Of a DNA stretch of 64,000 nt, positions 17,796 to 27,422 are shown one piece after another. The DNA comes from Listeria booriae (GTDB taxonomy: Bacteria; Bacillota; Bacilli; Lactobacillales; Listeriaceae). Under the pieces are notes generated by a model. It did no database searches, had not been told where the DNA came from, and was given only the letters and a program-made list of their open reading frames with translations. Position numbers and translations under genes: made by a program. The stretch covers positions 1 to 64,000 of the forward strand of contig NZ_JNFA01000028.1 of assembly GCF_000766865.1 (NCBI RefSeq). The letters run 5' to 3'. Positions within the stretch are counted from its first letter, which is position 1. Every line of letters starts with the position of its first letter.

Positions 17796-18620
17796 ATGAA
17801 CATTAATGATACAATAGCGCTGGCAAATGGTGTGGAAATGCCGCGACTTGGTTTCGGGGTATGGCGTGTAAACGATGGCGAAGAAGCAGTTAATTCCGTA
17901 AAATGGGCGATTGAGACGGGCTATAAGAGCATCGATACAGCGGCTGCTTACAAAAACGAAGAAGGCGTCGGTCAAGCAATTAAAGAATCAGGAATCGCGC
18001 GCGAAGATCTTTTTGTAACGACGAAATTATGGAATGCGGATCAAGGCTACGAGTCGACATTGGCGGCTTTTGAGACGAGTTTAGAAAAATTAGGTTTGGA
18101 TTATGTTGATTTATACTTAATTCACTGGCCAGTAGAAGGAAAATTCGTGGATACATGGCGTGCCTTTGAAAAACTATATGCGGACAAAAAAGTACGTGCT
18201 ATCGGGGTTTGTAATTTCCATGAACATCATTTAGATACATTGTTGAAGGAAGCAAAAGTCGCACCAATGGTAAATCAAGTTGAACTTCATCCGCTGCTTT
18301 CTCAAGAGCCATTGCGTAAATATTGTGCCGATAAAAATATCGTTGTGGAGGCGTGGAGCCCGCTTGGCAGTGGTAAAATTCTTGATAACAGTGTCATTAA
18401 CTCCATCGCCAAAATTTACGAAAAATCTGTAGCGCAAGTTATTCTGCGTTGGGATTTACAACACGGTTTAGTGACAATTCCTAAATCTGTCCACCAAAAC
18501 CGAATTATCGAGAATGCGAATATTTTCGATTTCGAATTGAAAGATTCGGAAATGGCGTTAATTGATGGCCTGAATAAGAATGAGCGTACAGGCCCAGACC
18601 CAGATAATTTTAATTTCTAA
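17796..18620 (+). CDS. Aldo/keto reductase
   Basis: A 274-residue NADPH-dependent oxidoreductase with a TIM-barrel fold. Signatures in order: '[18 protein letters not shown]' with the catalytic Asp and Tyr, 'TTKLWN' with the Lys, 'LIHWPVEG' with the His, and the C-terminal cofactor motif '[20 protein letters not shown]'. It belongs to the AKR5-like group that reduces aldehydes such as methylglyoxal or 2,5-diketogluconate; the physiological substrate is not evident. A GGGAGG site precedes the ATG. It is monocistronic between two terminators. Confidence 0.9.
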   Translation: MNINDTIALANGVEMPRLGFGVWRVNDGEEAVNSVKWAIETGYKSIDTAAAYKNEEGVGQAIKESGIAREDLFVTTKLWNADQGYESTLAAFETSLEKLGLDYVDLYLIHWPVEGKFVDTWRAFEKLYADKKVRAIGVCNFHEHHLDTLLKEAKVAPMVNQVELHPLLSQEPLRKYCADKNIVVEAWSPLGSGKILDNSVINSIAKIYEKSVAQVILRWDLQHGLVTIPKSVHQNRIIENANIFDFELKDSEMALIDGLNKNERTGPDPDNFNF

Positions 18621-18627
18621 GCGATGA

Positions 18628-18668
18628 AAAAAGCAGTAAATCCATTTTTCGTGGGTTTACTGCTTTTT
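18628..18668. terminator. Bidirectional intrinsic terminator
   Basis: AAAAAGCAGTAAA (18628-18640) pairs with TTTACTGCTTTTT (18656-18668). It separates the convergent aldo/keto reductase and ami genes. Confidence 0.85.
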
Positions 18669-18704
18669 GTTTTACTTCATAATTTCACGTTAAATCTTAG
18701 AAAA

Positions 18705-21497
18705 TCAACGAACGCTAGATGCTGGTACCCAAGTGACTAATTCGGAACCGTTGATGAGATAATACCACAATTTGCCGTTAATCGTAATTTGTTTATGCAC
18801 TTTCAAAGGTTTATTGGTATATGCGGATAAATTGCCTCGGCGCATAGATGCATCAACAACAGGGAAATAATATACGGATTCGGTAGGAACGCTCACATAG
18901 CGGGTTAAATTAGCTGATTTTTCCATGCTAGGTGTGTACGTGATAGTGATTGCTTTGCTGTCTACCCAACCAATCGTTTTGCCGTCGATAGCGAATTGAT
19001 ACCAAAGACCTTTGCTTGTTTTCATTTCGCGGATTAATTTTAGGTTTTTGCCGTTATAATTGGATAAAGGATTAACGACTTTGGCGCCTAAAGTACCGTT
19101 TGGAACTGTCCATACATTGTTTCCTGTAGTTGTTTTAACGTTAGCGTAAGTGGTAACCGCCATCGCTTTGTTATATTCGACTTGGTCATAGACGGTGGTA
19201 GTTAGGCTGGAAGCTGGTACCCAAGTGACTAATTCAGAGCCGTTGATGAGGTAGTACCACAATTTGCCGTTAATCGTGATTTGTTTATGCACTTTTAAAG
19301 GCTTGTTAGTGTATGCGGCTAGGTCACCTCTACGCATAGAGGCATCGGCAACTGGGAAATAGTACACGGATTCGGTAGGAACACTGACATAACGGACTAA
19401 GTTAGCTGGTGTTTCCATACTTGGCGTGTATGTGATAGTGATTGCTTTGCTGTCTACCCAGCCAATCGTTTTGCCGTCGATAGCGAATTGATACCAAAGA
19501 CCGCTACTTGTTTTCATTTCGCGAACCAGCTTTAGATTTTTGCCGTTATAAGTGGACAATGGATTAACGACTTTCGCGCCGGATGTCCCGTTTGGAACTG
19601 TCCAGATGTTGTTGCCTGAAGCCGTTTTAACATTGGCATAAGTAGTGACTGCCATTGCTTTATCATATTCTATTTTGTCGTACAAAGTTTCTTTTAGACT
19701 TGAAGCGGGTACCCAAGTGACTAATTCAGAACCATTGATAAGGTAATACCATAGTTTGCCGTTAATCGTAATTTGTTTATGCACTTTCAAAGGTTTATTG
19801 ATATACGCGGATAAATTGCCTCGGCGCATAGATGCATCAGCAACAGGGAAATAATACACGGATTCAGTAGGAACATTTACATAGCGGGTTAAATTGGCGG
19901 ATGTTTCCATACTTGGCGTGTACGTAATAGTCACAGCTTTACTGTCAACCCAGCCAATCGTTGTGCCATCGATAGCGAATTGATACCAGAGACCACTACT
20001 TGTTTTCATTTCACGAACCAGTTTTAGATTTTTGCTGTTATAAGTGGATAAAGGATTAACGACTTTAGCGCCTAAAGTACCGTTTGGAACCGTCCATACA
20101 TTGTTTCCTGTAGCCGTTTTAACGTTAGCGTAAGTGGTAACCGCCATCGCTTTGTTATATTCGACTTGGTCATAGGCTGTTGCTGTTAGACTGGAAGCTG
20201 GAACCCAAGTGACTAATTCTGAGCCATTGATAACGTAGTACCACAATTTTCCGTTAATCGTGATTTGTTTATTCACTTTCAAAGGTTTGTTGATGTACGC
20301 GGATAGGTCTCCTCTACGCATGGAGGCGTCAGCAACAGGGAAATAGTACACGGACTCAGTCGGAACGCTGACATAACGTGTTAAGTTCGCTGTTGATTCC
20401 ATACTAGGCGTGTAGAAAATGTTAACTGCTTTATCTTCCACCCAACCGATTGTTTTGCCATCAATTGCAAACTGATACCATGTACCGCTTTGTGTTTTTG
20501 CTGTGCGGAGCAATTTCATGTTTTTGCCGTTGTAGCTGGAAAGTGGGTTTACTTCTTTGGAGCCGGCTGTGTTAAATGGAGCTGACCAGACGGTGTTTCC
20601 AGAGGCAGTTTTGACATTGGCGTAGGTCGTTGTTGTGAAAGCCACGTTGGAAAGAATCGTATCTTTACTCATCGCGTTGTATTTCTCTGTGACAAGTGTT
20701 AGGAACTCGTTGTAGCTGTAGCCCCACTTGTTAAAATAACCAATCGGATCTGTATGCGTTGTGCCGCCGAGGTATTTGCTGACCGCGTTATGGGTCCAAA
20801 CCGTACCGACACCATCTGTCTCAGCGCTATCAATCGGTAGCTTGTATTTATCTAAAATATAGGCCGTATAGTAAGCATAGTTGTTGATAGAACGGGCAAA
20901 TTCGTCAAACGTGCTATGTTCTACTAATTCATATTGAACAAAGCGGGCATTCGCGAAACGTCCTGCGCCCCACACACCGTAATCTGTCGGGTGAATTTGA
21001 ATGATATTGCCTTTATCAACAAAACTGTGCACAAATGCGTTTTCCCAGTTGCGGCTCATGTAGTCAATTTCGTTTTGGATGGTAGAGTTAGGATTGGCTG
21101 TTTCATGCAAAACAACACCCTCTGGTTTACCATAGCCATTGCGATAATTGAACTTCGTGAATTGCGTCTGGATTTGGCTACTAAGTGCGGATGTTTTGAA
21201 ATTATTTGATTTAATATAATTGTTGACGTTTGGATAGGCTGCTTTTGCATTTAAAAGACGGCTACGATCGGGAATTGGCGCCTCATTATCGTCTTCGGCA
21301 TGTAAATCACCGGTGAATGTACCTTCGCGCTCTGCTTTTGGTACGTAGATTGAGTCGTCTTGAATCGTCTGTGAACCATCTTTTGCAGTAACAGAACTAG
21401 TGTCAGTAGTCGATTGTTCATCAGCCAGAACAGTAATCGGCAAAACTACAGTGGAAAGACCAACTGTTACGATAACTGATTTTAATAAAGTCTTCAA
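18705..21497 (-). CDS. ami: Autolytic N-acetylmuramoyl-L-alanine amidase with eight GW modules
   Basis: A 930-residue secreted cell-wall hydrolase. A signal peptide ('LLKSVIVTVGLSTVVLPITV', cleaved near 'VLADEQ') precedes a Ser/Thr/Asp-rich spacer. The amidase_2 domain follows at ~105-265 ('PEGVVLHETANP' and 'THTDPIGYFNKWG' carry the zinc-binding His residues). The rest is eight GW (SH3-like) modules, arranged as four repeats of a 164-residue pair ('GLWYQFAIDGKTIGWVDSKA' and 'GKLWYYLINGSELVTWVPAS'). GW modules bind lipoteichoic acid at the Listeria surface. The domain order and count match L. monocytogenes Ami, an autolysin that also aids adhesion. Confidence 0.93.
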   Translation of the reverse strand: MKTLLKSVIVTVGLSTVVLPITVLADEQSTTDTSSVTAKDGSQTIQDDSIYVPKAEREGTFTGDLHAEDDNEAPIPDRSRLLNAKAAYPNVNNYIKSNNFKTSALSSQIQTQFTKFNYRNGYGKPEGVVLHETANPNSTIQNEIDYMSRNWENAFVHSFVDKGNIIQIHPTDYGVWGAGRFANARFVQYELVEHSTFDEFARSINNYAYYTAYILDKYKLPIDSAETDGVGTVWTHNAVSKYLGGTTHTDPIGYFNKWGYSYNEFLTLVTEKYNAMSKDTILSNVAFTTTTYANVKTASGNTVWSAPFNTAGSKEVNPLSSYNGKNMKLLRTAKTQSGTWYQFAIDGKTIGWVEDKAVNIFYTPSMESTANLTRYVSVPTESVYYFPVADASMRRGDLSAYINKPLKVNKQITINGKLWYYVINGSELVTWVPASSLTATAYDQVEYNKAMAVTTYANVKTATGNNVWTVPNGTLGAKVVNPLSTYNSKNLKLVREMKTSSGLWYQFAIDGTTIGWVDSKAVTITYTPSMETSANLTRYVNVPTESVYYFPVADASMRRGNLSAYINKPLKVHKQITINGKLWYYLINGSELVTWVPASSLKETLYDKIEYDKAMAVTTYANVKTASGNNIWTVPNGTSGAKVVNPLSTYNGKNLKLVREMKTSSGLWYQFAIDGKTIGWVDSKAITITYTPSMETPANLVRYVSVPTESVYYFPVADASMRRGDLAAYTNKPLKVHKQITINGKLWYYLINGSELVTWVPASSLTTTVYDQVEYNKAMAVTTYANVKTTTGNNVWTVPNGTLGAKVVNPLSNYNGKNLKLIREMKTSKGLWYQFAIDGKTIGWVDSKAITITYTPSMEKSANLTRYVSVPTESVYYFPVVDASMRRGNLSAYTNKPLKVHKQITINGKLWYYLINGSELVTWVPASSVR
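18721..20688 (-). repeat. Four tandem 492-bp repeats in ami
   Basis: The landmark (C)CCAAGTGAC block recurs at 18721, 19213, 19705 and 20197, an exact 492-bp period with no indels. Each unit encodes one GW-module pair. The three units nearest the gene 3' end are most alike; the unit next to the catalytic domain is the most divergent. Confidence 0.9.
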
Positions 21498-21909
21498 TTT
21501 TCCATCTCCATTCTTTAAACTCCCTTTTTTGAAAAATAATTACACGCAGTAAAAGAGCAACTGCGCCCGTTTTAACTAGGTTGTAAAATAGCTTACCTTC
21601 CATTATGGAGAAAATGGAGAATAGAGTCAATAGAGTTTCCCTTTCTTGATAACGGTTACAAGAGCGATTTTCGAAAAAAACCATAGCAATACCAGTTGTT
21701 TTAAGCCTTAACATATGAAATTTGACAATTTACCTACAATTTAATGTCGAAATAACGACAGAAAATAGAGAAAGCAAACGTTTTCTGCAATATTTTAGTA
21801 CCTTTTTGTAGAAAAAATAAAAAACGATAGCTTTGAGCCTCCCAATTTGACAAAAAGTACGTAAAATAAGACACTAAAATTATCACTGCATGAGAAAAGG
21901 GGAATTCTG
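21498..21909. other. ami / lipid-kinase intergenic region
   Basis: About 410 bp of AT-rich DNA between divergent genes. It contains a dyad TGTCG-N6-CGACA (21745-21760) and AGCAAACGTTTTCT (21773-21786), which on the reverse strand resembles a catabolite-control (cre) site with one mismatch. Neither can be tied to a promoter with confidence. No gene was seen. Confidence 0.4.
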
Positions 21910-22827
21910 TTGTTAAAGCGAATGTTAATTATTTATAACCCGGTGGCTGGACAGCGCAAGTTTCAAAAGCTAATGCCGGTAGCAGAACAAATATTGGGAG
22001 ATGCGGGCTATGATGTGACGCTAATTCCAACGACGGAAGAAGCAAAAAGCGCAACAAAAATTGCAAAACAAGGTGCAAAAGACGGTTTTGAAGTCATCGT
22101 TGCTGCAGGCGGCGATGGTACGGTGAATGATGTTGTGAACGGTCTAATGCAAGTCGCGACACCACCAATTTTCGGCGTATTGCCAGTTGGCACGACAAAC
22201 GATTTCGCGCGAGCACTTCAAATGGCGAAAGATCCGATTGACGCACTAAACATAATGGCAGCGCGAAACACAGTTGCTGTTGATGTCGGCAAAGCAAACA
22301 ATGATTACTTTATAAACAACGCGGCAGGTGGAAAAATCACCGAAATCACCTACGCAGTCAAAGAATCGTTGAAAAATAAAATAGGACGACTGGCGTATTT
22401 ATTCAGCGGCATTTCAATGCTCCCGAAACTAGCGCCTAAAAAAGTGACGGTAACGCATGATGAGGGCGTTTTTGAAGGTGAAATTTTGCTACTATTCGGC
22501 TCTTTAACAAACAGTGTCGGCGGTATGGAACAATTATGTCCACCAGCGGTTTTCAATGATGGCAAAATGGATTTACTACTACTAAAAAAAGTCTCACCAG
22601 CCAAGCTATTGAAACTGCTTGCTTCTATAAAATCAGGCGCACACTTAGAAAGCGAAGATGTCGTCTACGTACGTACGAAAAAAGTGCAAATAACCTGCAA
22701 AACCAGCCTGAATATTAGCTACGACGGCGTATACGGCGGCGAAACACCATACGAACTAGAAGTGTTACCCGAAAAATTACAAGTTTTAGCAGATGCAAAA
22801 CGAATCCAACATCGTTTGCACAATTAA
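21910..22827 (+). CDS. Diacylglycerol/lipid kinase (DgkB/YegS family)
   Basis: A 305-residue protein of the DAGK catalytic-domain family. It shows 'IYNPVAGQ' at the N-terminus, the nucleotide motif 'VAAGGDGTVNDVVNGL', 'GVLPVGTTNDFARAL' and, near the C-terminus, 'ISYDGVYGGETPYELEV', the conserved order for DgkB-type lipid kinases. These phosphorylate diacylglycerol released from lipoteichoic acid synthesis, recycling it to phosphatidic acid. The TTG start at 21910 is preferred to the ATG at 21922 because AAAAGGGG ends seven bases before it. Confidence 0.87.
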   Translation: MLKRMLIIYNPVAGQRKFQKLMPVAEQILGDAGYDVTLIPTTEEAKSATKIAKQGAKDGFEVIVAAGGDGTVNDVVNGLMQVATPPIFGVLPVGTTNDFARALQMAKDPIDALNIMAARNTVAVDVGKANNDYFINNAAGGKITEITYAVKESLKNKIGRLAYLFSGISMLPKLAPKKVTVTHDEGVFEGEILLLFGSLTNSVGGMEQLCPPAVFNDGKMDLLLLKKVSPAKLLKLLASIKSGAHLESEDVVYVRTKKVQITCKTSLNISYDGVYGGETPYELEVLPEKLQVLADAKRIQHRLHN

Positions 22828-23035
22828 AACGATTACATCAAAAATATCGACCTTCACTATGGTAAAATGCTCACAAATCTGGTATCATAGCTGTGTTAGG
22901 AAAAATAGTTTCCCTATTTTTCACAGCAGAAAATCAAATTTTGTAAAAGTTAGGACATAGCTCGAGTCAAGCCAAACCCGCCCAGCCTGTTTAAGAATTT
23001 TTTAGAAATGGGTAGGACGTACATATGGCTTTACA
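22828..23035 (+). other. Upstream part of the fba leader region
   Basis: Contains a possible extended -10 (TGGTAAAAT, 22860-22868) and a hairpin with GAAAAATAG (22900-22908) paired to CTATTTTTC (22914-22922), extended by CTGTG/CACAG. The hairpin lacks a T run. No gene is evident. Confidence 0.35.
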
Positions 23036-23157
23036 CAAATCGAGCGAAAGCGTTTGTATTCCACCATTTCGGTGGAAGCCGGAAGCGGAGCATACTTGTG
23101 TATGTGAGAACCGGAAGTCCGCCGAAATGGTGGAATGCGAACGCTTGCCGCCGATTT
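23036..23157 (+). repeat. Large palindromic leader element upstream of fba
   Basis: A near-perfect 29-bp stem pairs 23048-23076 with 23118-23146, extended outward by AAATCG/CGATTT. The ~41-base loop holds its own hairpin (CATAC 23091-23095 with GTATG 23100-23104). There is no T run after it, so it is not a normal terminator. It may be an inserted palindromic element or an mRNA-stabilising leader of the aldolase transcript. Confidence 0.65.
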
Positions 23158-23206
23158 ACTCGGCGTATGATCTACACTTTTATATTCCTGAGGAGGAAAT
23201 TGTATT

Positions 23207-24061
23207 ATGCCTATCGTTAGTATGACTGAAATGTTGAAAAAAGCGTTAGCTGGTAAATATGCCGTAGGACAATTCAACATCAACAACCTTGAATGGACTC
23301 GTGCTATTTTAGAAGCTGCGGAACAAGAAAAATCTCCTGTAATCCTTGGTGTTTCTGAAGGAGCTGCCAAATACATGGGCGGATTTACAACAGTAGTTAA
23401 AATGACTGAAGGACTTATGCATGACCTAAAAATCACTGTACCAGTTGCAATTCACTTGGATCACGGTTCATCTTTTGATTCTTGTAAAGCTGCAATTGAC
23501 GCAGGATTCTCTTCTGTTATGATTGATGGTTCTCATCACCCAATCGATGAAAACGTTGAAATGACTAAAAAAGTTGTTGACTACGCGCATCCAAAAGGTG
23601 TTTCTGTTGAAGCAGAAGTTGGAACTGTTGGTGGCGAAGAAGACGGCGTAACAGGCGGAATCAACTATGCTGATCCTGCTGAATGTCTACGTGTTGTTAA
23701 AGAAGCTAACATTGATGCACTTGCTGCAGCATTAGGTTCTGTACACGGACCTTACCACGGTGAGCCAGTACTTGGTTTTGACGAAATGAAAGAAATCTCT
23801 GAGTTAACTGGAGCTCCTCTAGTATTACACGGCGGTTCTGGAATTCCTGAACACCAAATCAAAAAAGCAATCCAATTAGGTCACAGCAAAATCAACGTAA
23901 ACACAGAGTGCCAAATCGTTTGGACAGCTGCTGTTCGCGAAAAATTAGCTACAGACGACAAAGTTTACGATCCACGTAAAGTTATCGGACCTGGTCAAGC
24001 TGCAATTGTTAAAACAGTTGTTGCTAAGATCCAAGAATTTGGTTCTAACGGCAAAGCATAA
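23207..24061 (+). CDS. fba: Class II fructose-1,6-bisphosphate aldolase
   Basis: A 284-residue zinc enzyme of glycolysis and gluconeogenesis that cleaves fructose-1,6-bisphosphate to dihydroxyacetone phosphate and glyceraldehyde-3-phosphate. The metal and catalytic region 'IHLDHG' (His 83, Asp 85, His 86), 'SVHGPYHG' and '[10 protein letters not shown]' supply the zinc ligands and phosphate contacts. Its codon use is more uniform and T/A-ending than its neighbours, as expected for a highly expressed gene. A strong GAGGAGG site precedes the ATG. Confidence 0.96.
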   Translation: MPIVSMTEMLKKALAGKYAVGQFNINNLEWTRAILEAAEQEKSPVILGVSEGAAKYMGGFTTVVKMTEGLMHDLKITVPVAIHLDHGSSFDSCKAAIDAGFSSVMIDGSHHPIDENVEMTKKVVDYAHPKGVSVEAEVGTVGGEEDGVTGGINYADPAECLRVVKEANIDALAAALGSVHGPYHGEPVLGFDEMKEISELTGAPLVLHGGSGIPEHQIKKAIQLGHSKINVNTECQIVWTAAVREKLATDDKVYDPRKVIGPGQAAIVKTVVAKIQEFGSNGKA

Positions 24062-24081
24062 TAATACCTATTTTTATAAGG

Positions 24082-24115
24082 ACAACGAGCCGGGAGTTTG
24101 GGCTCGTTGTTTTTG
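24082..24115 (+). terminator. Intrinsic terminator of fba
   Basis: ACAACGAGCC (24082-24091) pairs perfectly with GGCTCGTTGT (24101-24110), followed by T5. Confidence 0.9.
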
Positions 24116-24376
24116 TTGGGGGCCTTATGAAGCGTATTTTGCTGAATTAGGCCCCCAATATGCATGTGAGCAAAGCGAGGATGTAATCCACCAGTGGGCT
24201 TTACAGAATCTGATGTTTTAGGCCTGAGTGGGAAGGAGCCTCGAGTTCCAATTTTTTGTTTTTATACATATGCTGTGTTGTGCTTGGGGAACTCTTAATC
24301 ATGGCTAACGGGGTGGAGATGTTATAAAAAATTTTGAATAGAATTTGGCGTTACACAATGTAAGGCATCTGACATA
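24116..24376. other. Gene-poor region after fba, with a GC-rich hairpin
   Basis: A perfect 10-bp hairpin (TTGGGGGCCT 24116-24125 with AGGCCCCCAA 24149-24158) starts directly after the fba terminator. The rest, to the first structured repeat, has no gene and no clear signal. In L. monocytogenes I recall glycolipid glycosyltransferase genes (lafA/lafB) at this place. Confidence 0.5.
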
Positions 24377-24486
24377 GCGCCTCCGATCCAGCCTCAAGAG
24401 CCAGCTCTTCGGAAACTTCACGCCCTCCGAAAAAGTCAAAAGAGGACTTTTCCTGCGGCCGCTCCAGTTTCTGTCAGAGCTAAACG
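24377..24486 (+). repeat. Structured dispersed repeat, copy A
   Basis: Begins GCGCCTCCGATCC. The inner helix has AAAAGTC paired with GACTTTT, and the middle helix pairs AGCTCT..GAAAC with GTTTC..AGAGCT. The 3' arm of the outermost helix is missing because copy B follows. About 45 bp of flank before the core (from 24331) are also shared with copy B, so A and B are a 182-bp-spaced tandem duplication. Confidence 0.75.
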
Positions 24487-24558
24487 GTGGTGGTTTGGAG
24501 GTGTCACAAAATTTTTTGAATAAAATTTGGCGTTACGCAATGTAAGGCGTCTGACATA

Positions 24559-24684
24559 GCGTCTCCGATCCAGCCTCAGAAGCCAGCTCCTCGAAGTTTT
24601 CACGCCCTCCGAAAAAATCAAAAGAGGATTTTTCCTGCGGCCGCTCCAAACTTTTTCGGAGCTAACGGGCTTCTTCGGCTTTTC
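24559..24684 (+). repeat. Structured dispersed repeat, copy B
   Basis: Begins GCGTCTCCGATCC, 182 bp after copy A. Helices: inner AAAAATC/GATTTTT, middle AGCTCC/GGAGCT with AAGTTT/AAACTT, outer AGAAGCC/GGGCTTCT with GCC/GGC outside. It ends in a T-rich tail (CGGCTTTTC). It lies just upstream of murZ. Confidence 0.8.
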
Positions 24685-24770
24685 AATTTGCAAATTTCCT
24701 CTTTATCATGGATAATTAACAACAAGTGAAATCTTTTTACAAAGAGACAGATCAAGAAAGAAGGAACGGC

Positions 24771-26042
24771 ATGGTTGAGAAATTAGTAATTAAAGGTGGA
24801 AAAGAGTTATCAGGGACGTTGCGTGTTGACGGGGCGAAAAATAGTGCAGTGGCGCTTATTCCTGCTACGATTCTCGCTGATTCTGACGTTACAATTGAAG
24901 GTTTGCCAGATATTTCGGATGTACACACGCTATACGCGATTTTAGAAGAGCTTGGTGGGAAGGTTCACGCGAATCCTGATGCGGTGACGATTGATCCTTC
25001 GAACTTAGTGGATATGCCATTACCAAATGGAAATGTGAAAAAACTGCGTGCTTCTTATTATTTGATGGGCGCGATGCTTGGTCGTTTTAAAAAGGCCGTT
25101 ATTGGACTTCCTGGTGGTTGTTATTTAGGACCTCGGCCAATTGATCAGCATATTAAGGGTTTCGAGGCGCTCGGTGCTACGGTGACGAACGAACAAGGTG
25201 CGATTTATTTGCGTGCGGATGAACTAAAAGGTGCGCGTATTTATCTTGACGTGGTCAGTGTTGGTGCGACGATTAACATTATGCTTGCTGCTGTGAAGGC
25301 GAAAGGCCAAACGGTTATTGAAAATGCCGCAAAAGAACCAGAGATTATCGATGTCGCAACGCTTCTTTCAAGTATGGGTGCAAAAATCAAAGGCGCTGGA
25401 ACAGATACAATTCGTATTGATGGTGTCGAGCAGCTTCACGGTTGTCGCCACACAATTATTCCAGACCGCATTGAAGCCGGCACATTCATGATTTTAGCTG
25501 CAGCTGCAGGTTCAGGTATTAAAGTCGAGAATATTATTCCAGCCCATATGGAAGCCGTAAAAGCGAAACTGGTTGAAGCAGGTGTGGATATTAAAATGGA
25601 TGAAGACTCCGCCTATATTGGCAAAAGTCCAGCCCTCAAAAAAGTAGATATCAAAACATACGCCTATCCAGGTTTTCCAACGGATCTGCAACAGCCGATG
25701 ACAACATTACTCGCTGGTGCAACAGGAAGTAGCGTCGTGACGGATACGATTTATCCAAGTCGTTTTAAACATATCGATGAACTAAAACGCATGGGTGGGA
25801 AGTTTAAATTACAAAGCCGTGCAGCGATTGTTACTGGTCCAACGCAACTCATTGGCGCTACCGTAACGGCCTCTGATCTTCGCGCTGGGGCATCGCTTGT
25901 CATTGCGGGTCTTGCCGCGGATGGCGTTACCGAGATTCATGGTGTCGAACATATTGAACGTGGCTACGGCCGCATTATCGAGAAATTAGAAGGTATTGGC
26001 GCCGACATCTGCAAAGTAACACACGTAGAAGAAGTCGTCTAA
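24771..26042 (+). CDS. murZ: UDP-N-acetylglucosamine 1-carboxyvinyltransferase MurZ
   Basis: A 423-residue enzyme of the first committed step of peptidoglycan synthesis, transferring enolpyruvate from PEP to UDP-GlcNAc. The start is ATG 24771, after AGAAGGAA; 15 upstream codons are not conserved in MurA proteins. '[19 protein letters not shown]' carries the conserved Lys22/Asn23 pair, and '[16 protein letters not shown]' contains catalytic Cys117, the residue that fosfomycin alkylates. It is the second MurA paralogue in this window; the other is at 55.4 kb. Placement beside rho and fba identifies it as MurZ. Confidence 0.93.
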   Translation: MVEKLVIKGGKELSGTLRVDGAKNSAVALIPATILADSDVTIEGLPDISDVHTLYAILEELGGKVHANPDAVTIDPSNLVDMPLPNGNVKKLRASYYLMGAMLGRFKKAVIGLPGGCYLGPRPIDQHIKGFEALGATVTNEQGAIYLRADELKGARIYLDVVSVGATINIMLAAVKAKGQTVIENAAKEPEIIDVATLLSSMGAKIKGAGTDTIRIDGVEQLHGCRHTIIPDRIEAGTFMILAAAAGSGIKVENIIPAHMEAVKAKLVEAGVDIKMDEDSAYIGKSPALKKVDIKTYAYPGFPTDLQQPMTTLLAGATGSSVVTDTIYPSRFKHIDELKRMGGKFKLQSRAAIVTGPTQLIGATVTASDLRAGASLVIAGLAADGVTEIHGVEHIERGYGRIIEKLEGIGADICKVTHVEEVV

Positions 26043-26049
26043 TTTATAG

Positions 26050-26082
26050 GCTCCGCCGAACATCCAAGCCGTTTTGCGGAGC
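26050..26082 (+). terminator. Possible terminator after murZ
   Basis: GCTCCGC (26050-26056) pairs with GCGGAGC (26076-26082). The tail is only moderately T-rich. Confidence 0.5.
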
Positions 26083-26150
26083 TTCCTAGTTTTGCCCCTC
26101 AGTCCTCTCCTAAATCCTCACTACAAAAATCCAAAAAGGTGGTCAATTAT

Positions 26151-27422
26151 ATGCCAGATATATCTATATCCTATCTTGAAAAGTTAACAATCAAAGAAAT
26201 TTATGCGCTTGCAAAAGAACATAAAATCCCGTATTACAGCAAACTAACAAAGCGAGAACTGAGCTTCGCGTTACTAAAAGCGAGTGCTGAAAAACAAGGC
26301 TTCTTTTTCATGGAAGGAGTTCTGGATATCATTGCCTCAGAAGGATTTGGTTTCCTTCGCCCCATCAATTATTCCGCGAGTTCTGAAGATATCTACATAT
26401 CGGCCTCTCAAATCAGACGTTTCGACTTAAGAACTGGGGACAAAGTGTCTGGAAAAGTCCGCCCGCCAAAAGAAAATGAACGTTATTTCGGCTTGCTTCA
26501 TGTGGAAGCAGTAAACGGTGAGAACCCAGAAGTTGCGAAAGAACGTGTGCATTTCCCTGGCTTGACGCCACTTTATCCAGATCGCCAAATTCATATGGAA
26601 ATTGGTCAAAACCCGCTTTCCACGCGTATGATTGACATGATTGCGCCGATTGGTTTTGGTCAGCGTGGACTTATCGTTGCTCCGCCAAAAGCAGGGAAGA
26701 CCATTTTGCTAAAAGAAATTGCTAATGCGATTACGGCAAACAGTCCGGAGGCAGAACTCATTGTTCTTTTGATTGATGAAAGACCAGAAGAAGTAACAGA
26801 TATTGAGCGTTCTGTGAAGGCAGAGGTCGTTAGTTCGACGTTTGATGAAGTTCCGGAGAATCATATTAAGGTTGCTGAATTAGTCTTAGAACGGGCGATG
26901 CGGCTTGTAGAACAGAAGCGTGATGTTATTATTTTGATGGATAGTATTACGCGTTTGGCTCGTGCTTATAATCTTGTTATCCCGCCGAGTGGCCGTACGC
27001 TTTCAGGTGGTATTGACCCAGCCGCTTTCCACCGGCCGAAACGCTTTTTTGGAGCTGCGAGAAACATTGAAGAAGGCGGTAGCTTGACGATTCTGGCGAC
27101 AGCGCTTGTAGACACAGGTTCGCGTATGGACGACGTGATTTATGAAGAATTTAAAGGAACGGGAAACATGGAGCTACATCTCGATCGCGCACTTGCCGAA
27201 CGCCGCGTTTTCCCAGCCATCGATATCCGCCGTTCAGGAACCCGAAAAGAAGAGCTTTTACTACCAAAAGACAAGCTTGAGCACCTTTGGAAAATCCGCA
27301 AAGTGATGCCGATTCAAGGCGACGCACTGGACATTTCCGAACGCTTCATCCGCTATTTGAAAAAGACGAAAACGAACGATGAATTTTTCGAGGTCATTCA
27401 AACCGAAATGTTTAAAAAATAA
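26151..27422 (+). CDS. rho: Transcription termination factor Rho
   Basis: A 423-residue hexameric RNA helicase. The N-terminal helix bundle and cold-shock-like RNA-binding fold ('FGFLRPINYSASSEDIYISA') occupy ~1-125. Walker A appears as 'APPKAGKTILLKEIA', Walker B as 'VIILMDSITRLARAYN', and the Q-loop/R-loop region as 'PSGRTLSGGIDPAAF'. The start at ATG 26151 is chosen because the in-frame GTG at 26139 lies within the ribosome site AAAGGTGG. Confidence 0.96.
   Translation: MPDISISYLEKLTIKEIYALAKEHKIPYYSKLTKRELSFALLKASAEKQGFFFMEGVLDIIASEGFGFLRPINYSASSEDIYISASQIRRFDLRTGDKVSGKVRPPKENERYFGLLHVEAVNGENPEVAKERVHFPGLTPLYPDRQIHMEIGQNPLSTRMIDMIAPIGFGQRGLIVAPPKAGKTILLKEIANAITANSPEAELIVLLIDERPEEVTDIERSVKAEVVSSTFDEVPENHIKVAELVLERAMRLVEQKRDVIILMDSITRLARAYNLVIPPSGRTLSGGIDPAAFHRPKRFFGAARNIEEGGSLTILATALVDTGSRMDDVIYEEFKGTGNMELHLDRALAERRVFPAIDIRRSGTRKEELLLPKDKLEHLWKIRKVMPIQGDALDISERFIRYLKKTKTNDEFFEVIQTEMFKK

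Noticed and set aside
23008-23225. Two overlapping small frames of 66 and 70 codons in the fba leader
   Set aside because: They run through both arms of the large palindrome, start without clear ribosome sites and run into the fba start. The palindrome explains their openness.
24331-24690. An insertion sequence or transposase remnant between fba and murZ
   Set aside because: No transposase-like frame or terminal inverted repeat with target duplication was found. The repeats are structured non-coding elements.
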